Origin: Lysinibacillus_B sp042920265
GTDB taxonomy: Bacteria; Bacillota; Bacilli; Bacillales_A; Planococcaceae
Length of the DNA stretch: 64,000 bases
Direction: 5' to 3'
Assembly: GCF_042920265.1 (NCBI RefSeq)
Contig: NZ_JBDQZI010000006.1
Coordinates: 124,001-188,000 of the forward strand
How positions within the stretch are numbered: the first letter of the stretch is position 1; the number at the start of each line of letters is the position of its first letter. Position numbers and translations under genes: made by a program. Positions 52,862 through 61,361 of the stretch are shown piece by piece. The notes below the pieces were generated by a model that was not told where the DNA came from, did no database searches, and was given only the letters and a program-made list of their open reading frames with translations.

Positions 52862-54205
52862 GACGTAGACATAGTTGAGCTAACCATAAGGTTTGGAGCA
52901 TTCGCTCTATTAATTGCCGCTACGGCATTTTTCGTTGCAACTGAGTTTGCAATAGTTAAAGTAAGAACGACTCGTATTGACCAGCTTGTAGCTGAAGGAA
53001 ACAAAAAAGCTATAAAAGCCAAAAAAGTGATTTCAAACTTAGATGAATACTTATCTGCCTGCCAGTTAGGTATTACTATTACTGCTTTAGGTCTCGGTTG
53101 GTTAGGTGAGCCAACATTTGAGCTAATTCTTCATCCATTATTTGAAATACTTGGATTAGAAGGTCGTGTTACGTCACTTCTTTCATTCATTATTGCATTT
53201 GCACTCGTAACGTTTTTACACGTTGTCGTAGGGGAATTATCACCGAAAACTCTCGCAATTCAAAAGGCAGAGGCTGTTACTTTAAGCTTAGCAGGACCGC
53301 TTATTTTATTCCATAACATCATGTATCCGTTTATCCGCACGTTAAATGGATCAGCACGTGCTTTAACAGGCTTGTTTGGGTTAAAAATGGTAGGGGAATC
53401 AGAAGAAGCCCATTCTGAGGAAGAGCTTCGTATGATTTTATCGGACAGCTTAAAGGGTGGCGAAATTAACCACTCCGAATACGAATACGTAAACAGTATT
53501 TTCGAATTCTCTGACCGTATTGCGAAAGAAATTATGGTACCTCGAACTGAAATTATTAGTATCGAAAAAGATTTAACATTACGTCAAGTATTCGAGGTCA
53601 TGGGTGTGGAGCAGTATACACGTTACCCAATTATCGATGGCGATAAAGACCATGTAATCGGTCTTGTGAACATGAAACATTTACTCACTGCTTATATAAA
53701 AGACCCAACAAATGGGGATAAATTAATTACGGACTATATGCAGCCTATTATTCGCGTCATTGAAACGATTCCAATTAGTGATTTACTATTAAAAATCCAA
53801 CAAGAACGTATTCATATGGCCATTTTAATGGATGAATATGGTGGTACGTCAGGGTTAGTCACAATCGAAGATATTATCGAAGAAATCGTAGGGGATATTC
53901 AAGATGAGTTCGATGAAGACGAAATTCCTGAAGTACAAGAAATCGCAGAAGGAAAACACTACATTGTAGATGCAAAAATGCTACTGCAAGAAGTAAATGA
54001 TCTTCTAGGTACAACTATTGAAGACGAAGATATTGATACAATTGGCGGCTGGTTCATGACACAGCATTTCGATGCGGTAGAGGGAGATAGTATCCAAGCT
54101 CATGGTTATGAATTTAAAATTAAAGAGCTTGACGGACACCACATCCTTTACCTTGAAGTGACAAAGATTCCTGAAACAGCGACCGAAAAAGACATCTTAG
54201 AATAA
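52859..54205 (+). CDS. CNNM/HlyC-CorC-type metal transporter (YhdT-like), paralogue 2
   Basis: The 448-residue paralogue of the gene at 49645 shares FFVATEFAIVKVR, LDEYLSACQLGITITALGLG, HVVVGELSPKTLAIQKAEAV and the CBS motifs IMVPRTEIISIEK and LMDEYGGTSGLVTIEDIIEE, with a CorC_HlyC end. The N-terminus (DVDIVEL...) differs most. It is predicted to move or regulate Mg2+/Co2+. The TTG start has no adjacent ribosome site, only the hairpin-separated one. Confidence 0.93.
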   Translation: MDVDIVELTIRFGAFALLIAATAFFVATEFAIVKVRTTRIDQLVAEGNKKAIKAKKVISNLDEYLSACQLGITITALGLGWLGEPTFELILHPLFEILGLEGRVTSLLSFIIAFALVTFLHVVVGELSPKTLAIQKAEAVTLSLAGPLILFHNIMYPFIRTLNGSARALTGLFGLKMVGESEEAHSEEELRMILSDSLKGGEINHSEYEYVNSIFEFSDRIAKEIMVPRTEIISIEKDLTLRQVFEVMGVEQYTRYPIIDGDKDHVIGLVNMKHLLTAYIKDPTNGDKLITDYMQPIIRVIETIPISDLLLKIQQERIHMAILMDEYGGTSGLVTIEDIIEEIVGDIQDEFDEDEIPEVQEIAEGKHYIVDAKMLLQEVNDLLGTTIEDEDIDTIGGWFMTQHFDAVEGDSIQAHGYEFKIKELDGHHILYLEVTKIPETATEKDILE

Positions 54206-54219
54206 TTTTGCATACGTTT

Positions 54220-54250
54220 AAACGGCTCTCGCATTAGAGAGTCGTTTTCG
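54220..54250 (+). terminator. Terminator of CNNM gene 2
   Basis: AACGGCTCTC...GAGAGTCGTT is followed by TTCG; imperfect stem. Confidence 0.6.
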
Positions 54251-54282
54251 TGTCTTTAGAACTTTTTCAAGGGGGAAACATT

Positions 54283-55182
54283 TTGGAGCTATATACAAAC
54301 TTACGTGCTGGGGAAAAAGGTGCTTGGCTATCCATTGGTACATACATCTTTTTAAGTGCGATGAAATTAATTGTCGGCTACATTGGCATGAGTGCTGCCT
54401 TAAAAGCGGACGGGCTAAATAATACGACTGATATTATTGCCTCCATCGCAGTGCTGATTGGCTTACGTATTTCACAAAAACCACCTGATGTAAATCATCA
54501 ATACGGACACCTGCGTGCAGAAACGATTGCTTCTCTCATCGCTTCATTTATTATGATGGTGGTCGGTTTACAAGTACTATCCACATCCATTCGTGGATTA
54601 TTTCAACCGATTGAAGAATCACCTTCTATGCTAACGGCTATCGTAGCCTTATTTAGTGCACTCATTATGTATGTGGTCTATCGGTATAATTTAGCACTTG
54701 CCAACAAAATTAAAAGCTCCGCTGTTCGCGCAGCCGCTTATGATAATCGTTCCGATGCACTTGTAAGTATCGGTACAGCCATCGGTATTTTCGGAGCAAT
54801 CTTTGGTTTCCCTATTATCGATACGATTACAGCGTTAATTGTCGGGCTCATTATTATCAAAACAGCGATTGAGATTTTCTGGGAAGCGGTGGTGACACTG
54901 ACAGATGGTTTTGACGCGGAAGAAACAGAAACACTCAAAAAATTAATTGCCAATGTTGATGGTGTCATTGATTTACTGGATTTAAAAGGGCGCTCACATG
55001 GCAATATGAGCTTTGTCGATGTGACGGTCACAGTAAATCCAAACTTAAATGTCATTGAAAGCCATACAATTAGCGATACAATTGAAGCGACAGTACAACG
55101 CTTTAATCCACATTGTATTGTGCTTGTGCATATTGAACCCCATTACATTCCAACCGCTGTCGAAGAGGATTATCATTTTTAA
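54283..55182 (+). CDS. Cation diffusion facilitator (MneS/YeaB-like)
   Basis: The 299-residue exporter has six membrane segments. The TM2 metal-site motif DGLNNTTD (near 45) and TM5 YDNRSDALVS (near 155) are those of Mn-type CDF proteins such as B. subtilis MneS and MneP. A C-terminal cytoplasmic dimerisation domain starts near 205 (GxIDLLDLKGRSHGNMSFVDV). The start is TTG 54283, seven bases after GGGGG; the frame opens 11 codons earlier. It may act with the CNNM genes in divalent-metal balance. Confidence 0.9.
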   Translation: MELYTNLRAGEKGAWLSIGTYIFLSAMKLIVGYIGMSAALKADGLNNTTDIIASIAVLIGLRISQKPPDVNHQYGHLRAETIASLIASFIMMVVGLQVLSTSIRGLFQPIEESPSMLTAIVALFSALIMYVVYRYNLALANKIKSSAVRAAAYDNRSDALVSIGTAIGIFGAIFGFPIIDTITALIVGLIIIKTAIEIFWEAVVTLTDGFDAEETETLKKLIANVDGVIDLLDLKGRSHGNMSFVDVTVTVNPNLNVIESHTISDTIEATVQRFNPHCIVLVHIEPHYIPTAVEEDYHF

Positions 55183-55186
55183 TAAA

Positions 55187-55229
55187 AAATGCGAAATGAG
55201 TTTTTATGCCCATTTCGCATTTTTTATTT
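55187..55229. terminator. Bidirectional terminator
   Basis: AAAAAATGCGAAATG...CATTTCGCATTTTTT lies between the CDF gene and a convergent small gene. Confidence 0.88.
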
Positions 55230-55439
55230 TCGGTTCTGTTTTCGACGCTTTTCTTGTTCGCGCTCCATTTTCATGCCTTTCCAGCGTACGATCATTCCAA
55301 TAATGACAAACACCCAACCAATTGCGATAAAAGCATATTGGAGTGGTTTGTTTTCAGGTGGAATCACCCCAAAAATAGCTGCTGCAATCACAGTCATCCC
55401 GGACACCGATATGAGCAATCCTGCCATAACAATATTCAT
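55224..55439 (-). CDS. Small two-helix membrane protein, unrecognised
   Basis: The 71-residue protein has two hydrophobic segments (about 3-25 and 34-52) and a strongly basic C-terminal tail (KMEREQEKRRKQNRK) that should face the cytoplasm. GAGGTG precedes the ATG. It may be the last gene of the ABC operon, 40 bp downstream of the permease, but no family is recognised. Confidence 0.75.
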   Translation of the reverse strand: MNIVMAGLLISVSGMTVIAAAIFGVIPPENKPLQYAFIAIGWVFVIIGMIVRWKGMKMEREQEKRRKQNRK

Positions 55440-55479
55440 AGTAGCACCTCTATTAACTTCATAGGTACATTATACATGA

Positions 55480-56415
55480 TTAGGCTGTGACGTCACGCTT
55501 CATAAAGAACGTAAAGGTAATGACTAAAAACAGTACCGCATAAATTACATTCATCGTTAAAGAGAATGATAATGTTAAGCCTTCAATAATTGGCGAAGAG
55601 CCTGTTGCATACTGCGTTAAATCTGTATGCGTAATCCAAATGTATTTCGCGATTTCATATTTACTTAACAACATCACTACTGTCGCACCCATAAACGAAA
55701 TAAATAATGTTAACCCAACAGCAAGTGAGCTTGAGCTAAAGACAGAGCCAATCATAAACGCAAGGAAAATCGACATGAAGAAATCACTAAAAGATAACGC
55801 GAGCATTTCAAAGTAGTTCCCCCAGACATTCACTTCTTTCACGACACCGTCCACTACTTCAAGTGGTGTTGAAGCTGTCGTCCCCCACAAAATGACACCG
55901 ACAAGTGCTGAAAAGGCAAGTGTCACACCATAAATGAATAACCCATAGAAAATGGTTGTCACAAGTTTGGATAATAAAATTTTCCATCTCGCGACTGGAC
56001 GTGTTAATAACATTTTAATTGTCCCTGTTGAGAATTCACTCGAAACAATCCCCGCTGCTACCACAACGGCAAAGATTGTAATAAACATTCTTGATAAACT
56101 TAATTCAAAATTCATAAAACTATCGATTGTCGTCGCCATTTGAGGTGGAATATTCTGTTCCATACGATATTCATTCATTAATAATAACTCTTGGAAATAG
56201 ACTTTATCTTGTGCTGTTAGCGTCTCATCTTGTAGCATATTTTGATATTCTGCATTTTCTTGCTGTAATGTTTCTTTCCAGTTATCATTAACCGGCTCAT
56301 CATAGTATTTCATCATGGCTGCTGGCCCAACAACAAGCAGTAGCATAATAATAAGCATCACCCATGAGCTTTTCTTTGCCCATAATTTCATCCATTCATT
56401 TTTAACGTATTTCAT
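55480..56415 (-). CDS. ABC-2 type transporter permease
   Basis: This 311-residue permease has a first membrane helix near 17-37, a long extracellular loop (about 38-95) and five further helices. It begins MKYVKNEWMKLWAKK, typical of ABC-2 permeases. GGAGGTG precedes the ATG at 56415. It overlaps the ATPase gene by 14 bp and pairs with it; drug, peptide or envelope-stress substrates are possible. Confidence 0.88.
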   Translation of the reverse strand: MKYVKNEWMKLWAKKSSWVMLIIMLLLVVGPAAMMKYYDEPVNDNWKETLQQENAEYQNMLQDETLTAQDKVYFQELLLMNEYRMEQNIPPQMATTIDSFMNFELSLSRMFITIFAVVVAAGIVSSEFSTGTIKMLLTRPVARWKILLSKLVTTIFYGLFIYGVTLAFSALVGVILWGTTASTPLEVVDGVVKEVNVWGNYFEMLALSFSDFFMSIFLAFMIGSVFSSSSLAVGLTLFISFMGATVVMLLSKYEIAKYIWITHTDLTQYATGSSPIIEGLTLSFSLTMNVIYAVLFLVITFTFFMKRDVTA

Positions 56416-57310
56416 CAATCGCACCTCCACCTGTCATTTCAAGGAATTGATCTTCTAATGTTTTTTGTGTTGGTTGTAATGCATAAATATCTAATCCTGC
56501 TACAGTTAGCTCTTTTACTAAGGCAGGCACTTGCTCTTTATTTATCTCTACAGCAAACCCATCTCCTTGCTCTTCCACTGTGTAAGATGCAAGCATTTGT
56601 GCAAGCTGCTCTTTCGGTGTTGCCTCGATATAATACATGCTCGTTTCTACACCGTTCATTTCGCGAATATCAATTAATGTCCCGTTTTGAATGACAGCAA
56701 TACGATCACACATCAGTTCAATCTCAGATAATAAGTGACTCGACACCATGACAGATACGCCTTCTGTTTGCGCAATTTGACGAAGGTACATACGAAACTC
56801 TCGGATACCGGCTGGGTCCAGGCCATTTGTTGGCTCATCCAAAATTAAAAACTTCGGACGATGTAATAATGCCTGTGCAAGCCCTAGCCGTTGACGCATC
56901 CCAAGGGAATATGTACTGACCTTTTCATGAATGCGTTTTTCAAGTCCAACCTGACGAACTACTTCGTCAATCCGCTCCTTTGTTACCCCGTTATGCATAC
57001 GTGCAAAATGCACTAAGTTTTTATAGCCTGTCATAAACTTATACATTTCAGGATTTTCAACGATTACGCCTACTTTACTGATGGCTTCTTCATAATTGGA
57101 CGCAAGCGATACCCCATCGATGATTACTTCTCCTTCTGTTGGATACATCAGCCCCGTCATCATACGAATAGTCGTCGTCTTCCCTGCACCATTTGGGCCA
57201 AGAAAACCTGTAATTTGTCCCGGATAAAACGCCAAGTCGAGGGATTTAATAATTGGCTTCCCTTTAATGGTTTTTGATAATCTTTTTAACTCTACAACTG
57301 GTTTTGTCAT
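56402..57310 (-). CDS. ABC transporter ATP-binding protein (BcrA/NatA type)
   Basis: This 302-residue ATPase has Walker A GPNGAGKTT near 39-47, signature YSLGMRQRLGLAQ near 135 and Walker B FLILDEPTNGLDP near 154. A C-terminal domain of about 85 residues follows (residues 215-302, ending LEDQFLEMTGGGAIDEI), as in bacitracin-type exporters. It is the partner of the overlapping ABC-2 permease. It starts directly after the upstream ATPase stop. Confidence 0.92.
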   Translation of the reverse strand: MTKPVVELKRLSKTIKGKPIIKSLDLAFYPGQITGFLGPNGAGKTTTIRMMTGLMYPTEGEVIIDGVSLASNYEEAISKVGVIVENPEMYKFMTGYKNLVHFARMHNGVTKERIDEVVRQVGLEKRIHEKVSTYSLGMRQRLGLAQALLHRPKFLILDEPTNGLDPAGIREFRMYLRQIAQTEGVSVMVSSHLLSEIELMCDRIAVIQNGTLIDIREMNGVETSMYYIEATPKEQLAQMLASYTVEEQGDGFAVEINKEQVPALVKELTVAGLDIYALQPTQKTLEDQFLEMTGGGAIDEIR

Positions 57311-58009
57311 TTAATCCACCTGCTTTTCATAAAGTGATTTCATCCACTGCACTGCATCTTCTCCGCGCTCATCACGAATAAGCTCCAACTCTTCCATCGC
57401 ACGTACTTGCCCATTTTGCAATAAAATCAATTGATCAAGTACTGGCTCGACCTCATTGACTTCATGTGTAGATAAAATAATCGATTGTGTTTCTAAATCG
57501 ACAAAGCGAATGAGTCCTTTAATGAGCGCCTCTCTTGCTAACGGGTCAAGCCCCGCAAAAGGTTCATCTAATATATAAAGAGGTGTCTCCCTCCCTAAAG
57601 TGGCCGCCATTTTCACACGACCACGATTTCCTTTGGATAGCTTTTTTAGTTTTTCTGTTGTCGGCACTTGTAAATGCGATGCAATCACATGTGCCTTATC
57701 AATCGAAAAATCGTCAAATTGCTCGGCATAAAATTGAAATACTTGCTCACCTGTATAATTTTCATAAAACAAATCAATGTCTGGCTGGTAGGCAATTTTA
57801 TTGGCTAAACGGCGTGTTACCTGTTCACCTTCTAGTGTAATGGTGCCTGTCGTTGGTACAAGTAAGCCCGCCATTAACTTTAATAGCGTAGACTTGCCGC
57901 TCCCGTTCTCCCCTATAATCCCTACCATTTGCCCACTTGGAATAGAGAGCGTCACATTATTTAATATGTCTGCACTTTTATAACGAAACGATACATCCTG
58001 TAATTGCAT
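57311..58009 (-). CDS. ABC transporter ATP-binding protein (YtrB type)
   Basis: The 232-residue ATPase has Walker A GENGSGKST near 36-44, signature LSKGNRGRVKMA near 128 and Walker B LYILDEPFAGLDP near 145. It matches the ATPases in Ytr-type operons, which follow a YtrA regulator. Its AAAGGGG site overlaps the end of the GntR gene. The probable partner is the membrane protein at 58369-59139. Confidence 0.9.
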   Translation of the reverse strand: MQLQDVSFRYKSADILNNVTLSIPSGQMVGIIGENGSGKSTLLKLMAGLLVPTTGTITLEGEQVTRRLANKIAYQPDIDLFYENYTGEQVFQFYAEQFDDFSIDKAHVIASHLQVPTTEKLKKLSKGNRGRVKMAATLGRETPLYILDEPFAGLDPLAREALIKGLIRFVDLETQSIILSTHEVNEVEPVLDQLILLQNGQVRAMEELELIRDERGEDAVQWMKSLYEKQVD

Positions 58010-58015
58010 AAAGCT

Positions 58016-58372
58016 TTACCCCTTTTTCTTTAACACTTCAAGCATTTCCTCCGTCGAAAAACCGAGTGATTGAATGGCTGTAATGAATTGAGTAGCCACT
58101 TGCTCCTTCATCTCTTCTCGCAAATGCTTAATGCGCTCTTCATTTGTTGTAATAAATGTACCCTGTCCCCGCCTTGTTTCGGTCATTTCCAACATTTCCA
58201 ACTCCTTATATACCCGTTGTACTGTGTTCACATTAACCCCAGATTCAATAGCATACTCTCGCACAGAAGGTAATTTATCCCCTGGCTTTAACTCGCCTCT
58301 TAGTACTTCGCCGCAAATTCGCTCTACTAGCTGCAAATAAATGGGTTTATCCTTTGCAAAATCTTGCGTCAT
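58016..58372 (-). CDS. GntR-family regulator, YtrA subfamily
   Basis: The 118-residue repressor has a winged helix (about 10-75) with GELKPGDKLPSVREYAIESGVNVNTVQRVYKELE and a short C-terminal dimerisation helix, no large effector domain: the YtrA design. Such regulators control ABC transporters induced by cell-wall antibiotics. Its ATG overlaps the stop of the upstream membrane gene (ATGA). A 36-bp palindrome at the operon promoter is its likely operator. Confidence 0.92.
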   Translation of the reverse strand: MTQDFAKDKPIYLQLVERICGEVLRGELKPGDKLPSVREYAIESGVNVNTVQRVYKELEMLEMTETRRGQGTFITTNEERIKHLREEMKEQVATQFITAIQSLGFSTEEMLEVLKKKG

Positions 58373-59139
58373 CGTGTAATCACCCTCTCAATCCACTTAC
58401 TCGCCACGATAAAGCAACCTACTAATAAAACGATTGAAAATAATTCTTCCATCACATATACATGACCTACAACGAAAGTTCCGCTTCTATACATAGACGG
58501 GAAAAATTTCTCTAAGGGGGCTAAAGAGACTTCCCCAACATACATTATTTTTCCATATCCTTCTGATTCTACCCATTTAACAAAAATATAAATATATAGG
58601 AAAAAGGAAATGCCTGTTACAACAATACTCGCTAAACCAATATAGCGTTTTAATTGTAAATAAATTGCGTAAAACATTAATGCCGTCACTGTAAATAAGA
58701 TGACAAAGAGAAAAGCAAATAACACATACATCATGTGAAAAAAGATTAATTGGTGCATCTCCCCCTGTAATGCATCACCTACGAAATAGCTTGCTAGACC
58801 GTAAATAAAGCTTAAAGCTGTTGCCCACATAACCGAAAAACATAATTTTGCTCCAATTAATGTCGTAATCTTTCTCGTACTATGCAGCCAGATTTCCTTC
58901 GTTTTTATGTCTCGACGAATACTCAAGATAAATTGAATCGTTGCAACAAAATATAACACCGTCATCCCCATAAAGATGGCTGTTAAACGCACATCACTTG
59001 GTGACAGCACTAAATTTAATAAACGATCTGCAAATGTTGGGAATACGCCGATAAAGAAGGCACCTGCAAAAATGAGTAAAATCAACCATAATTTATAATC
59101 GTGCCACTCTTTCTTGACTAAACTCACAAATTTTTTCAT
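58369..59139 (-). CDS. ABC transporter membrane protein, first gene of Ytr-like operon
   Basis: The 256-residue protein has six predicted membrane helices (near 16-34, 52-72, 95-118, 135-160, 167-188 and 230-250). The N-terminal LVKKEWHDYKLW is typical of ABC-2 permeases. It leads the operon and overlaps the regulator gene by 4 bp. GAGGAG precedes the ATG. The likely ATPase partner is at 57311-58009. Confidence 0.82.
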   Translation of the reverse strand: MKKFVSLVKKEWHDYKLWLILLIFAGAFFIGVFPTFADRLLNLVLSPSDVRLTAIFMGMTVLYFVATIQFILSIRRDIKTKEIWLHSTRKITTLIGAKLCFSVMWATALSFIYGLASYFVGDALQGEMHQLIFFHMMYVLFAFLFVILFTVTALMFYAIYLQLKRYIGLASIVVTGISFFLYIYIFVKWVESEGYGKIMYVGEVSLAPLEKFFPSMYRSGTFVVGHVYVMEELFSIVLLVGCFIVASKWIERVITR

Positions 59140-59153
59140 CCTGTAAACTCCTC

Positions 59154-59189
59154 TGTTCTAGTGTACTATTTAAATAGTACACTAGAACA
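59154..59189 (-). promoter_or_regulatory. 36-bp perfect palindromic operator and promoter of the Ytr-like operon
   Basis: TGTTCTAGTGTACTATTT and its exact complement form a 36-bp palindrome immediately upstream of the ribosome site. On the minus strand a -10 TACTAT lies inside it, 18 bp after a -35 TTGATT (near 59196-59201). Binding of the YtrA-type repressor here would block the promoter. Confidence 0.78.
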
Positions 59190-59222
59190 TTTATCGAAAT
59201 CAAGTTTTTTACATATAAAAGG

Positions 59223-59259
59223 AAAAAGCGAAGCGGGCACTATGCCGCTTCGCTTTTAT
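59223..59259. terminator. Hairpin between the YhcZ-like and Ytr-like operons
   Basis: AAAAGCGAAGCGG...CCGCTTCGCTTTT lies after the response-regulator stop. Confidence 0.8.
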
Positions 59260-59295
59260 TTGCTTCATTTCAGGATTTACTTGCCTACTCAACCA

Positions 59296-59946
59296 TTATT
59301 GTAGCCCGCTGCCTTCCGTTAACCCATGCTTCACTGCATACAATGCCGCTTGTGTACGATCCTGTACTTCTAGTTTTGTAAAAATATTAGATATATGTGT
59401 TTTTACCGTTTTTTCTGTCACGAATAATGAAGAAGCAATTTCACGATTGCTTTTTCCTTTCGTCAGCTCCGCCAATACATCCTGTTCACGTGGTGTTAAT
59501 GGATTTAGCACATGTGGTAAGTTTTCCTCTGCACGTAAGCCTTCCTCAAGCTGTGTCGTCGCTTCAGGATGGATTGTGTTTTCACCACGCATAATCGTGC
59601 GAATCGATTCGACAAGTTCATCTGGCTCAATATCTTTTAACTGATAGCCCGATGCCCCTGCTTCTAACGCTGGCAATACATGGTCCTTATCTGAAAAGCT
59701 TGTTAGCATTAAGATTTGAACGTGAGGCCACTTCGTTTTTATTTTTTTCGTTGCTTGAATCCCGTCCATCTCTGGCATAACTAAATCCATTAATACGATA
59801 TCTGGCTTTAATGCCTCAACCATTCCCACTGCTTCAAGACCATTTTTGGCCTCTCCCACCACTTCAATATCTTTTTGTGTTTTGAGGAAGAATAATAACC
59901 CTCGACGCACAACGTGATGATCATCCGCAATTAATACGCGAATCAT
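59296..59946 (-). CDS. yhcZ: NarL/LuxR-family response regulator (YhcZ/AirR-like)
   Basis: The 216-residue regulator has a receiver domain with Asp8/Asp9, phosphoacceptor Asp54 in LMDLVMP and Lys in YQLKDI. The C-terminal LuxR helix-turn-helix (about 145-205) contains LTPREQDVLAELTKGKSNREIA and TVKTHISNIFTKL. It follows the kinase gene after 13 bp. It corresponds to B. subtilis YhcZ and S. aureus AirR. Confidence 0.93.
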   Translation of the reverse strand: MIRVLIADDHHVVRRGLLFFLKTQKDIEVVGEAKNGLEAVGMVEALKPDIVLMDLVMPEMDGIQATKKIKTKWPHVQILMLTSFSDKDHVLPALEAGASGYQLKDIEPDELVESIRTIMRGENTIHPEATTQLEEGLRAEENLPHVLNPLTPREQDVLAELTKGKSNREIASSLFVTEKTVKTHISNIFTKLEVQDRTQAALYAVKHGLTEGSGLQ

Positions 59947-59959
59947 CGAATCCCCCCTT

Positions 59960-61069
59960 CTAGTATGGCAAACGAATTAATAGTTCTGTTCCTTTTCCGA
60001 GTTCGCTTACCCAGTCTGCTGTACCACCAATTGCTTTTGCCCGGTCTCGAATAGATTGCAAACCAATTGATAAGAGCGCTACATTCGAATCAATCACAAA
60101 TCCCCTGCCCTCATCTTTAATGACGAGTAGTACATCTGTTGGTGTAACCGTCATAAAAATGTCCACTTCTTTCACCCCGGCATGCCGGCGTACATTATTT
60201 AATGCTTCCTGTGTCATACGAAACAGTGCTTCTTCTACACGAGACGGAAATTGAAGTACACCTGAAACACTGACATTTAACTTTAAACCTAACATCTCTG
60301 CGTAGCTTTTAATGGCCTCGATTAAACCACTTTCTAACCCGCGTGGACGCAATTGCCAAATGAGTGCCCGCATTTCATTTAATGCTTCCTGCGTTAAATT
60401 TTGAATTTCTTTAAATGTTTCTTTTATATGTGCGTCATCCGTCATTTCAACGCCTGCCCTTGATGTTAACGTCACGGAAAACAGCAATTGGTTGACCGAA
60501 TCATGCAAATCACGTGCTAAACGATTTCGTTCTTGGACAAGTGCAATTTCTTGTTGCTCATTCACAAGTAAAATCCGTTTAATCGCTGAACCTAGCTGAA
60601 AGGCGACAGATTCTAAGAGCTCTAAATCTTCATCTGAAAAACGTATCGTATTTTTCGATGCAACATTTAAAATACCGAACCTTTCCTGACCTGATTGTAG
60701 CGGTACAGTCGCATGATGCGTAATACCCTGTGGATCTCCAACTTCCGCTTCAATCGCTGCTTCAATCCGCTGACATTCAATAATATTGGATGCACGCTTT
60801 AACTCATCTTTTCGGTACTTTGACACACACCAGCAGCCGCCTTTACGTAAATACTCACAGCCGTTAAATGCCAGCGCTTCTGGCAGGTGTTCATGTACGA
60901 CAAGCTCTGGCTTTCCTTTTTCATTAATAAAGAAAATCCAGCCTGTATCAAATTTCGTACCCGTTAAAAATTTATGTAATGCCCCTTTTAGCATCGGAAT
61001 CATTTCAGTTTCTTCATTAAGCAATTCTGCAATTTCTTTTAAAATCGTAATATTCGAATGGTCGTTCAT
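59960..61069 (-). CDS. yhcY: GAF-domain histidine kinase with four-cysteine cluster (YhcY/AirS-like)
   Basis: The 369-residue cytoplasmic kinase has a GAF domain (about 20-165) with Cys71, Cys79, Cys81 and Cys99, a CX7CXCX17C pattern. In S. aureus AirS such cysteines hold a redox-sensitive 2Fe-2S cluster. A HisKA_3 dimerisation domain has the H-box LARDLHDSVNQ (His189), and an ATPase domain carries VIKDEGRGF and GLQSIRDRA. ATG 61069 follows AAGGGTGG; an in-frame GTG three codons earlier is part of that site. Confidence 0.92.
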   Translation of the reverse strand: MNDHSNITILKEIAELLNEETEMIPMLKGALHKFLTGTKFDTGWIFFINEKGKPELVVHEHLPEALAFNGCEYLRKGGCWCVSKYRKDELKRASNIIECQRIEAAIEAEVGDPQGITHHATVPLQSGQERFGILNVASKNTIRFSDEDLELLESVAFQLGSAIKRILLVNEQQEIALVQERNRLARDLHDSVNQLLFSVTLTSRAGVEMTDDAHIKETFKEIQNLTQEALNEMRALIWQLRPRGLESGLIEAIKSYAEMLGLKLNVSVSGVLQFPSRVEEALFRMTQEALNNVRRHAGVKEVDIFMTVTPTDVLLVIKDEGRGFVIDSNVALLSIGLQSIRDRAKAIGGTADWVSELGKGTELLIRLPY

Positions 61070-61177
61070 CGATTCCACCCTTTCTATTTTTTATCATATC
61101 ATAAACAAATTGTGGGACGAATTTGAAAGGTTCTCATTTTCGGCTATGAAAAATTTATTTGGGTGATACGTTTTTTA

Positions 61178-61282
61178 TTTTGCTCGGATAGCTACATGTT
61201 TTGACCGTTTACGTATGCTTTTTGCTCGCATAGCTATCCATTTTGACCGGATAGCTCCACATTTTGCTCGTTCTATATATTT
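61178..61282. repeat. Five 21-bp-phased direct repeats, array 2
   Basis: Units start at 61178, 61199, 61220, 61241 and 61262. Each opens TTTTG, alternating CTCG (units 1, 3, 5) and ACCG (units 2, 4), usually followed by GATAGCT or CATAGCT. It lies in the gap 61070-61361 upstream of the kinase gene. No gene is seen here. Confidence 0.88.
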
Positions 61283-61321
61283 ATGAAAATTTACTCACGT
61301 GCCATTCACATAAACAGATCC

Positions 61322-61357
61322 AAAAAATTGCCCTATAAGCTTTCACCTATAGGACAA
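61322..61357 (-). terminator. Terminator of yhcX
   Basis: TTGTCCTATAG...CTTATAGGGCAA is followed on the minus strand by TTTTTT. Confidence 0.72.
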
Positions 61358-61361
61358 TCCT

